In this document: piece after piece, positions 33,602-42,379 of the stretch
Position numbering within the stretch: the first letter of the stretch is position 1
How the letters are laid out: every line of letters begins with the position of its first letter
NCBI GenBank assembly: GCA_017506865.1
Contig: JAFCMP010000139.1
Location: forward strand, 62,001 to 126,000
Origin: Tribonema minus
Lineage: Eukaryota; Sar; Xanthophyceae; Tribonematales; Tribonemataceae
Direction: 5' to 3'
Length of the DNA: 64,000 nucleotides
Made by a program: the position numbers and the translations under genes
Notes under the pieces: model-generated
Database searches by the model: none
Seen by the model: the letters and a program-made list of their open reading frames with translations, nothing else
What the model was told of the DNA's origin: nothing

Positions 33602-34463
33602 TGGGCAAAGTCTATGATCGGCTCCAAACACGAGCCACATGTCAATTAACCACATGCATGTCATGGGGCCAAAAGGGCATCAAGCCTTCGCCACGCTCAT
33701 TTGTCTTACTCCGCAGTTGCTAGGCAACCTTGACGTGCTGATGGCAACACCGTGTATGCATTGTGGCAGATTCAATGACAGCTGCAGCAACTGGCGTGTA
33801 CGTCCTATCCGACATGCATGTATATGTTGCACACAAATACATTGTGGAGATTGCGTTGTGTGCATACAACGTGGCAAGCGAACACAGTGTCAACATAGTA
33901 TCCTTGGAGGAACGATACACACTGCTGCTCACTCTTGTGGGATGGAAGTTGCTCCACGCATGCAACAACGTCAGGCAACTTTAGAAGGCCAGGCAAACAG
34001 AACAACAAACCAGAAAACTCCACTCATTGCATGCGCTTGCCGAACTTTAGGTGTACATTTAATTGCGAGCAGATACGGTGCGCTAGCAGCACCCTTCTGC
34101 TTCAAAGTGCGGCTATACAAAGTATACAACTGGTGCGCTCAGGCATACATTGTTGCGAATTGTCCTTGCAGCATGACTCTACATGCATCTCACTCTCCCT
34201 GCAACTTCTGTGTACAGGCGCACGCATGCAATTGCCATCCTACTGCTTGAATCAGAACGTGCCCTTCCTGCCCGTGTCTGCAGTCATGTGAGAACAAGAA
34301 CAATGGCCGCCCGAATACATCGTGGCTCGGTGCACCCGTTGGCGCGGGCCCACTCAGCTATCTGCCCGGATTTTGCACATGGTATGGTGGAAGCGTCCCC
34401 AGGGCACTCGTGAGCACGTGCCAAGTGCAGCGTGTCAAGGCGCCCCTCACATCACATTCCTAA

Positions 34464-34877
34464 TCACTTCATGTGAGCGTACCTGCGCAGTTGCTGGCGG
34501 TCGTGGGGAGCGCCATTCGCGAGCGCCCACTGCAGCAGCACCTCGTGCTGTCCTCTCACAGCATTGAGGCATGTGCGTTCGCTCCACGGGCATCCGTTGG
34601 CGCGCGCCCACTGCAGCACCTCCAGGTGTCCTCCAAGCGCGGCTTCGTCGCACGTCCGCACGTCCCAGGGGCATCCGTTGGCACGAAGCCACCTGAGCAC
34701 CTGAAGTTCGCCCCTTAGGGCAGCACGGGCGCAGGTCGCCTCGTCCCAGGGGCACCCGTTCGCGCGTGCCCACTGCAGCACTTGCCAGTGTCCCCCCTTC
34801 GCAGCAGAGGAGCATGTGTCTGCGCTCCAGGGGGTTGCATGGTTTGTCAGTGACGTCACAAGGAGCGCCTCTTGCAA
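34464..34877 (-). CDS. Ankyrin-repeat protein (short, possibly partial)
   Basis: Four ankyrin-type repeats. The clearest are KGGHWQVLQWARANGCPWDE, ELQVLRWLRANGCPWD and GGHLEVLQWARANGCPWSE. The fourth is HEVLLQWALANGAPHD, with one extra residue, before a short basic end and TGA at 34464-34466. The WARANGCPWDE signature is the form I know from stramenopile algae, where such proteins are numerous. No ATG is in frame near the left end of the open frame (it opens TTG CAA GAG), so the N-terminus is either in an upstream exon or lost. Ankyrin stacks mediate protein-protein contacts; no partner domain is visible here. Confidence 0.65.
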   Translation of the reverse strand: MQEALLVTSLTNHATPWSADTCSSAAKGGHWQVLQWARANGCPWDEATCARAALRGELQVLRWLRANGCPWDVRTCDEAALGGHLEVLQWARANGCPWSERTCLNAVRGQHEVLLQWALANGAPHDRQQLRRYAHMK

Positions 34878-35605
34878 GCTATTTGCCAGCGCCCACTAGC
34901 GCCTGATATCCAGGATGCGACACAAGTTTGTTGCACAATCAACTATTGCAGTTGTGCTTAACAATGGCTTGAGTCTTGTATAATTACTGTGTCGAAGTAG
35001 TCATTGCCGAGGTGATCATGACAATGCGCGCAGGTCTCTCGAAGTTGTGCTTCCAGATGTTGAGTTCACACCTGCAACAACCACTTACAGGCAAGCAGAA
35101 GAATTCAACGTAATAAGCAGGCCAGCTATGGGTCGCCGGTGGAACTCAGTGCGTGCTTCCCAAAAAGCAGCACCCACTCGCATTTTGAAAATTATTTGTC
35201 CAAAGAGGAATGTCTGAGCTGCCTGTTTACAGACGACTGTGCTGACTCAGTCGGACATCCAAGGCTGCCAAACGGCACATCAGCTCTGCAAGGATGTGAA
35301 GGTAGCAGAAGTCAGTGCGCTCGTTGACTGCGCTACGATCACCGTCACGGTGGCACGGGAGCGCCATCAGTAAGCTCTCCCATCTCCATCCCATCCTCTT
35401 AAGTGATGGAAGGGGCTGCAGAGGTAAGGTGATGATCACACAGGTGGCGACCGCTGAAGCGCGGGCTGCCAACAGGGCGCAGACTACTCCACGCAGTGCC
35501 TAGGCCACAATCCTGCCCACCGCCATGCCATTGGGCACCGTCACATGGCGGCGAATGCCGCCGCCGCCGCGCCAAGGTCCTGGTGTCGATGGCAATGACG
35601 TGCAG
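34878..35605. other. No confident gene
   Basis: Short open frames only. A possible exon at 35460-35576 (reading GCQQGADYSTQCLGHNPAHR, ending before gtcctg) sits upstream of the Cys-rich exon at 35606, but its phase does not join that exon cleanly. Confidence 0.3.
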
Positions 35606-35818
35606 GTTAGCCACGGCGTTCTGCGAGTCGCGTGTGCCGCCTACCGTCAGTGCGTCCCGGGTGTGCATCATCATTGCGTAGGCATCGGCAGCACCCTAAG
35701 CTGGTTTGACATCAAGACGCATCTTGAGATCTGCCAGACTGAGTGCAGTGCAAGCGCAGTGAGCTGCCTGCATGCAACAGAGCGCGTCTTCTACTGTCGC
35801 TGCATGCATGTTCCTTGA
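35606..35818 (+). CDS. Small Cys-rich terminal exon, hypothetical
   Basis: Behind 'gacgtgcag', open for 71 codons to TGA. Eight Cys are spread through ACAAYRQC, HHHCVGIG, EICQTECSAS, SCLHATER and FYCRCMHVP. In size, position of cysteines near the end and codon makeup it recalls the terminal exon at 31495-31695, so it may be the end of a related secreted protein gene whose other exons I cannot resolve. Confidence 0.4.
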   Translation, partial: VSHGVLRVACAAYRQCVPGVHHHCVGIGSTLSWFDIKTHLEICQTECSASAVSCLHATERVFYCRCMHVP

Positions 35819-37862
35819 TACACAATGTACCTCAGTACTTCTAGTGTGCCACTTTGCGCCCTGGCTGTGGGTACCCTCATGCATTGAAACAATTAACATA
35901 GGAGTACAGATATGAACTAAATACTTCAAGATGTGCAAGTGGACTGCAATCCTGGCATGAGTACTGGGGCGATGAGTGTGCGATGATTGCGCCATTACTG
36001 CTCCTAGCATGTCCACTGCTGTGCAGCCATCATATGACATAATATAACTTCACGTGCGGGCTGACAGAGATGGCATCTGACTGCAAATTTAATGCACTGC
36101 GCCCGCGCAACGCCTTGCGACAACGCTCAGCACCGACAAATGCGCGTTTCTGTTGCTATCTCCTTCTGAAGTGCTCCCCACCCCCCACCTCCCCCCGCGC
36201 CCCCCTCCTGCATATCTCTGCTACCCCACCACCGAAGGCCCCTGTTGTGCACAGCGGTGCCAATAAGGTCACGGGTGCACACGGCGCTGCGGCACCTCCG
36301 AGAGTCTGGATCTGTGGCTTGTGCTAAGCCTGATGCAGGTGCAGCGGCGGCACCACCGGCGCAGTCTGCTCGCCCAGCGGTGGCGGCCGGCGCGCTTGGT
36401 ACCAAGGTCTCGCGCGCAGCCCCTGCGAGAACGAGCGCGGCAGCAGGGATGCGACCAGTACCCCTGTCAACAATCACAAAAAGTGTAGAGCGGCAAATCC
36501 GACATGCGACGCCGCCGAGTCCAGCGATGTACAGAGGTCACGCTGCCTGAGAGGCGACAGCGCCTGCTGCCGCCTCAACGGCCCGGGTTGGCGGCGGCGC
36601 CATTGGAGTCGCCAGTGCCGCAGATGCGGCACGACAGGCCGCACAAGCTGACAGAGCTGAGGTAACCGCTAGCAACGCTGGGCTGCAGAGCGCGGCACGG
36701 CAGCACGGCAGAGCGGCCACCAGCCGAACCCTACATGGGATGAGCAGGACGTCGCCAACTAGGCGGTGGACCACAGCTACCTGTCCAACTGGTTAGCCCA
36801 AGCTGGGCAAGGCGTGTGTGGCGGATCTCAGCCTCCTGGAGCGGCCAGCATACACCAATCGCGTGCTTCCGTTGGTGCAGAAGGGGGCGGGGTGGGGGCT
36901 TAGCGCAGGCGTCGTGAAATGCACAGCGGCACAGACGTCACCTGCCCATTCTGCAAGAAGCATGGGTTCTGCGCTGCACGGACGGATGCACAATGCAGTC
37001 ATTTGACGAAGAATTCAGCTCATTGCAACACAAAAACTTAGTCCGGCCAACAACCCTAGCTTCAAGCCAGGCTTGCCCACCTTTAAATATCAACCCTCCA
37101 TCATGTTTGAGTATAAACAAGGACCAGCTAGAAACTTCTGCGAAATACCGTACTCGCAGTCCATGCTGAGTGGATTATAATGTCAATACACCACATATGC
37201 TGCGCCTGGACCGGCGAGGCTGTTGAAAGAGTGACCAAATGCCAAAACTGGTTTTTAGAAGACTACATGGCAGCATACCAAGTCATGAGGGACAAGCCGT
37301 GCAGCAGCCACACAAAACAGAACATCAGCAAGATATGGCAGCGCTCCACAGCAAGCAGCCGCCATCACTATTGCCATGTCAAGTGATGTATCATTGAAGG
37401 TTTGAAACCATTTACCCAAGCATGAAATGCCGTGTGCCAGACCACATAGGCCGCAGGTTATGTGTGTGACGCTGCTGCACTGGCATCCACAGGAAAGGTG
37501 ACATGTAACAAATTGCAACTGCGCTTCAGTTGTTGCTCTGCTGGGGATGAATGCCCATACTCTTAAAGTACATGAATTGTCCTGTGTGTAGTGTGCGCCG
37601 CACCAATGCAAGTTGGGGTGAATTTGACAGGCAGGCCCCCTGCTCGTTGTCCCCCTGTACCCACAATATTATGACAATGTCTTCAACTGCTAGGCCATGT
37701 GCACCAGAACCACCAAAACCTCCCCAAACCTCCACCGCGTAAAGCCTCAAACAATACTGGGACTCCTCAGACGACCGCCACTACACCAGTCCCTAATACA
37801 CCGCAAGGCATCGTTCATCCTCTCAGTCTTCTCTGCCACACGGTACTGGAGCATTCGGGCAC
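35819..37862. other. 3' flank of germin-like A, no confident gene
   Basis: From 36184 onward this is left-arm sequence mirrored at 62342-64000. 36070-36780 is GC-rich and open in several frames without recognisable domains. The zinc-knuckle-like stretch lies at 36918-37038 on the plus strand, preceded by a stop in the same frame. Confidence 0.35.
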
Positions 37863-39728
37863 TTAGTAGATGTTGCAGCGCTGGCGGCATTCCTCCGCGC
37901 CCGCAGCGGGGTTGCCCGGGAAACCCTCCACCAGGTGTATGAGCTGGTCCTGGGAGATGCCAAAGGCGGCGGCGGTGCCCTCCTTGAGGTTCTCGTCGTA
38001 GGCAAGGCCCGCAATGGCGGTGGTCGTGATGGTCTGCACGCCAAAGTCGTCGGAGCCCAGTGCCGCGATCATGGTGGCGGGGGTGCAGCCCATGTTGACC
38101 TGTACAGTAGCGGGAATGACTTCAGTACAAGTGCATTTGCCACGCGGCGTGTTGTGCCACTCCAGATACGCTTGTGCAGTGTTGTGTCGAGCGGCATGCA
38201 TGCAATCACATGAGACAAAGGCCGCGAGAATATGAGGCAAGGTGCGCGCATGGACTTTTTGAGGTTGATGAGCAAGTGCAGCACATCATCCAAGGTGCGC
38301 ACATGGACTTTTGAAGTTGAGGACATGTCTTATGTTTGTATAAGCTGCCTCAGGGCGCACAGGCCGCAGCATAGCGAAGCGTTCAGTCAGGGTGTAGCAG
38401 AGCATTTAGTCAGGGAGTGCACTAACACCCGCCATGCTCTGCACACTCTGAGCGTGAAGGCATTTACTGCAAGATTTGCTTCAAGGTTCTGTGCACATTG
38501 CTGCAATTATTCAAACATTGGTGATTCACATGTACTGCATAGCTGGCAGTATATATAGCGGTACGCACCTGCATGTGCACGAGTCCTTGGGGGAAGAACG
38601 TCGCCTGGCCGGTGGTGACGGTGTTGGTGATGGCACGCGGGCCCTGCATTGCCACATTCTCCTCCACAAAGGCCATGAGAACACCCTCAGGCGCGGCGTC
38701 TACCACAAACAGGATCTCGGTGGCACGGGGGTGCACGTGGGGCAGGTTGATGCCGCAGGGCTGCAGTGCATACATAGAGGGGAGGGACAGCACATGACTA
38801 TGAGATCAACAGACGACTACATGTAGATACTGCCTATAGCAGGCGTGCCTGTGACATCATGTACCCACACAAATAAACAGCCTCAGGCGCGTGCTCTGTA
38901 GTACATACAGAACAGCTGAGTTTGAATGAACGCTTGAGGGTGCAGTGCAGGTGCACAACTCTGTAAGTAAATGCCACAGAAGCAATGAAGCGAGCCCAGC
39001 ATAGGTGTATCTATCTCTCAGGCTTGATTTAGATTGCGGGCTTGTTCAAAACGTCAACACAGACCCTGCTGGACATTTGTATGACAAACAGAGACGCAGC
39101 CTTTAAATAAAACTTGCCTCCAGAACGAGCCTGACCATGGCGACCTTCTCGCCCGTGAGCGAAGGCAGTTGAGCAGCGCCCAGTGCCTGAACACTGCCAC
39201 CCTCTCCTGGAGGTACGTCAAGACCGGCGAGGTCAAACTTGAACTCCTCAGGCGGGAACTGAGCCCTGGCGATGCAAAATCAAAGGATGTGAGGCAAAAA
39301 TTGATGTGAGCAAGCCGCTCGCTGTCAGTCAGTGCACACCATGATGTGCTCTCGATTATGCTGCACTGTGTTGACAGCAATTGTCGCAACATGCCCTGCG
39401 GGCTGCGCACATTACAAATCCGGCATCGGTGTGACAGGGTGGGCACCACACATATCAGTCATCTTTTCAGCACACTCTCCTCTGCTGCCAAGTCTTGTGT
39501 ATAGGTAGTCTGCTGCAAGAACATGTGTATCATCTGCTACAAGACCATGGCTCACCTGAAGGCAGCCCTGGTGGGGAGTGCGAAATTGACAGGGTACTGC
39601 TCGGTCAGCTGCCTGTCGCTCTGCATTGCCCCGCGCAGGCGCGGAGGAGCGGCGCTGCCAGGCTGGGTAGCCACCACCAGAACAACAGTGGCCAGGCAGA
39701 AAGTCTTCTTGCTGAAGATGGGAGACAT
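37863..39728 (-). CDS. Germin-like cupin, copy A (left arm)
   Basis: Four exons: 39556-39728, 39118-39265, 38569-38760, 37863-38099; 249 residues. ATG at 39728 opens MSPIFSKKTFCLATVVLVVA, a secretory signal peptide. Exon 2 carries the lead-in strand (FDLAGLDVPPGEGG). Exon 3 has the cupin core PCGINLPHVHPRATE with the H-x-H-x6-E metal site, and GLVHMQ supplies the third His. Exon 4 ends NIY then TAA. This is the cupin_1/germin fold: an extracellular, typically Mn-binding protein, with oxalate oxidase, superoxide dismutase or structural roles known in the family; which applies here is unknown. The intron after exon 2 has a GC donor (GAG|gcaagt). It differs from copy C by a handful of residues (SK for SN, Q for K near the end). 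Confidence 0.85.
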
Positions 39729-40314
39729 GATGAAATTGAGGTGGCTGCTTTCGCGGCAAGAGCGGGTTGTGATGGTAAGGCAAGCGGCAGTCCGCAAGTC
39801 TGCCTGGGTTCAGCATGGCGGGGGTGGCCGCTGGTATTGGCGAGCAAATTTCAAGGAGCCACTCCATGCCAGCGGCGGCCCGCCTTTTACTTCGCACTGA
39901 GGCCGCGTCTTACTAGCAGCAACCTGCTATCTCCTGGCCTTTTGAAGCACTGGACCCACATCAATGGAGCAAGATGGCAGCGCGCATATATTGAGAAATT
40001 ATGCCCAGGGGTGGCAGAGGGTGCCCCGTAGCGCGTGCAGGCCAACGAGCGTTCAAGTTCAACTTCAACTTCAAGTACCAAGATTTGTTCCTGTATTGAG
40101 CTGGAGGTGTTTGTCCTCTATGCATGTGCTGGATTACATGTCCTCAGCGCATCCAGATCATCTGCGCTCGCCCGATGCGGCGCCGCTGTGCGTTCCAACT
40201 CCATCATGATACCAGCCTGGGAACACAAGCAGGCACGTGACGGGCGCAAGCAAACCGAGCAAACGGACCACGCAGTGTCATGCGGGAGGCACAGGAACAA
40301 CACCAAGCAGCCAC

Positions 40315-40690
40315 CTAATTGTCCGGATTTGCGGACGCGAAAGCAGCAAAAGAGGCTGCCGCGGGGGCAGCCGCTGCCGCCGCAGCTGGTGGCGGCAGAG
40401 CCTGCGCAGGCGCCACCGCTGCCGCCGCCGGCGGCGCTACCAGACCTTGAACTAAACTGCCGCTGTCCCACAGCCCCAGCATCGGCAGCGTTGCCGCACC
40501 ATACCCAGTGGCAGCTGCCGCAGCTGCAGCCGCTGCCATGGCTGCCTGCGCTGCCGCCGCTGCTGCCGCGCCATCTGCCGGCTGCACCGTCAACACGACC
40601 GCTGGCTTCGGCGCGCCGAACTCCTCCGCTGACACCGGAACGACGGCAGCAGCAGTGCCGTTTGCCGCTGCCGCGGAGGTGTTTGACGGC
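40315..40690 (-). pseudogene. Fragment of ADA2 last exon (3' part), inverted copy
   Basis: About 125 codons matching the Ala/Pro-rich C-terminus of ADA2 at 59480-59850: SNTSAAAANG, then PAVVLTVQPADG, a poly-Ala run and GYGAATLPMLGLWDSG. It lacks the SWIRM domain and all upstream exons, and its end (FAAFASANPDN) differs from the intact gene (FDPFASANSLEEFAL). The frame is still open but there is no start. It marks the inner breakpoint of the inverted duplication and shows that the copied segment began inside the ADA2 last exon. Confidence 0.75.
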
Positions 40691-40737
40691 GGCGGCATGC
40701 AGCGCAATTTCTGAAACGCAAGTCCAGGCAGAACTCT

Positions 40738-41187
40738 ATGAACTGGAGTGCCATGGATGGCATGGGGTTTGGCCTGGGTAACCTTGGGCTAAGGTTTGCG
40801 GCTGCTGCACGCGCCTCAGAGGTCTTCTGCAGCAGTGCAGCGGAAGCTCGTCCCCCCCTTTACCAGTGTATGCCACCCTGCGGCTATGGGCACTGCATGA
40901 CTCAGCACCTCCACAAGTCAACATTTGATGACGCTTGCAATGAGTGCCACATCGTGGGAGATGCTGAGTATGGGAGTGAAGGTGTTAATGGCATCACAGC
41001 GCTCGAGCCCCGAACACCATTCAGGCTGGTACAAACGATCACGTGCAAACGCTGTTCTACATTGCAGCTTGTGCTTGTCGTCGACACGTGGCACAACTAC
41101 GGGAGCGGCACAATGGCAGGAGTCGGCACGCTCAAAGGTGTAGAATACAAAGCAACAAGTAAAATGACAATGCCGGCATACCAGTGA
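40738..41187 (+). CDS. Hypothetical 149-residue ORF
   Basis: Starts at ATG 40738, just outside the inverted-repeat breakpoint, and ends at TGA 41187. After a low-complexity start it reads LYQCMPPCGYGHCMTQHLHK and then FDDACNECHIVGD, with TITCKRCSTLQLVLVVDTWH further on. The Cys pairs could bind a metal, but I recognise no family. It could also be one exon of a larger gene. No relation to the flanking ADA2 or germin genes. Confidence 0.3.
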   Translation: MNWSAMDGMGFGLGNLGLRFAAAARASEVFCSSAAEARPPLYQCMPPCGYGHCMTQHLHKSTFDDACNECHIVGDAEYGSEGVNGITALEPRTPFRLVQTITCKRCSTLQLVLVVDTWHNYGSGTMAGVGTLKGVEYKATSKMTMPAYQ

Positions 41188-41410
41188 CTTTGCAGGCGGC
41201 ACGCACAAAATCTTGCACTGTTGACGTCTGCAGCAGCTTGTGGTAATTGCAGTGCTGCCACATGCACAGATACTACGACTACAGTACATAGAAATTGTAG
41301 ATCCGTACTGCTAGTAGACCACTTGTACAAAATTGCGCGCACACTTCTACTAGTGTTTATGTAGACGGCACACAACTTGAGTTGAAGCTCGTTGTGGGAG
41401 GATGCAGATT

Positions 41411-41548
41411 GTACTTTTTATTAATTCTCGCTCAGGGCGCGAAAAAGCCCAGATGATTGGCATCTAGCTGTAAGGAATCTACATGTCGTATGACAGTCTG
41501 AAAGTGTCGCAACGACAACCACTCAAACGCCGCCGCCGCCAAATGGCA
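41411..41548. repeat. Direct repeat flanking germin-like gene B, copy 1
   Basis: Matches 45709-45861: gtacttttt, 'ctcgctcagggc', 'cgaaaaagcccagat', 'gaatctacatgtcgt', then 'acaaccactcaaacg' and 'gccgccgccaaatggca'. Same orientation on both sides of germin-like gene B. About 85% identical by eye, with small indels. Confidence 0.7.
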
Positions 41549-42379
41549 ACAGATTGTACTTTGCCATCCATCTCCGCAGCTCAGGCATTGTGTGATCTCA
41601 GCATCCTTGAGCATTTAGTTTTCTGATGGCATGACGATTTAGCATATACTTCAGAAGTATTGAGAGACATGCTGCAAAGTGTTCAACTCGAACGCGCCAA
41701 TGTGCGCACAGCTGCTGCAAGGATGCCTTGCAACAAGCGCTGGAAGTACTGAAGATGATTGGGTCGTTGATTCGTGAAGGAACTCAAAAGCGGCAGCAGA
41801 GAAAGAGATGCAGTGAATAACACTATGATGTAAAAACTTCCATTGTTATTATTGCTGTCGTTGTAGCCTACTTCTCCCTCAAAATCAAAAAGAGGCCCTC
41901 CTTGGTCTTGCTCGCGCTGGTGATAACATTGCAAGCGCCAGCAGCACTTCCAGTTCTGACTGGGCCTAAAGGTTTAAGACCGGTGACCACAATATTGAGT
42001 ATGATGCATACAGTATTTATGATAAGCTGTTGTATGATGCCAGTGGCATGGCACACTCTGAAGCAAGATGCTGCCGCAGACATCCAGAACCATAGCTGAC
42101 GCCAAAATCTGGCAGAGGCAACCCATGGTTGCCCGCCCCCGACTGAGCTCAAAGATTGAAGAGCGGAAAAACACCAAACCACACAACCAAAACTACCGTC
42201 ACGCCTGCTGTGAAACAGGGTGCGGGCACACTGTGTCGCCCCCCCAGCGCTAGCGGTCATTCTTGAAAGCTACCGCACAGGCAGCGGCCACAGGAGGAAA
42301 CCCCCCCCCGCAGTACATACAGATGCGAGGCCCCGCGCCCCCCTGCGGCGCTTGGCCGAACTGCAACTTGCGGAGTGCT

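Larger units (their letters stand above)
31696..34463. other. Intergenic region with small tandem repeats
   Basis: Follows the PT-gene stop, so its first part is probably 3' untranslated. It contains a 31-bp tandem duplication (32074-32135), a poly-C tract (about 32829-32860), a 77-bp tandem duplication (33007-33160) and a perfect inverted repeat (33532-33601). Open frames of up to 203 codons at 33639-34250 look accidental: they overlap open frames on both strands and show no recognisable domain. Confidence 0.4.
36184..40693. repeat. Left arm of large inverted duplication
   Basis: Reverse-complement match to about 59476-64000. Landmarks in mirrored order: the zinc-knuckle-like stretch (36918-37038), germin-like gene (37863-39728), diverged spacer, and ADA2 last-exon fragment (40315-40690). 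Around the germin exons the arms are about 98-99% identical by eye; near the inner end (39900-40690) clearly less. The outer end may extend left of 36184, where the right arm leaves the window. Confidence 0.85.

Noticed and set aside
33639-34250. 203-codon open frame, with a YVLSDMHV stretch in an overlapping frame recalling metallophosphoesterases
   Set aside because: Overlapping open frames occur on both strands, and the further metallophosphoesterase motifs (GD, GNH) do not follow. Probably chance.
39412-40031. 161- and 178-codon frames overlapping germin A exon 1
   Set aside because: Out of frame with the signal peptide and cupin reading, and mirrored exactly in the other arm because the DNA is duplicated.
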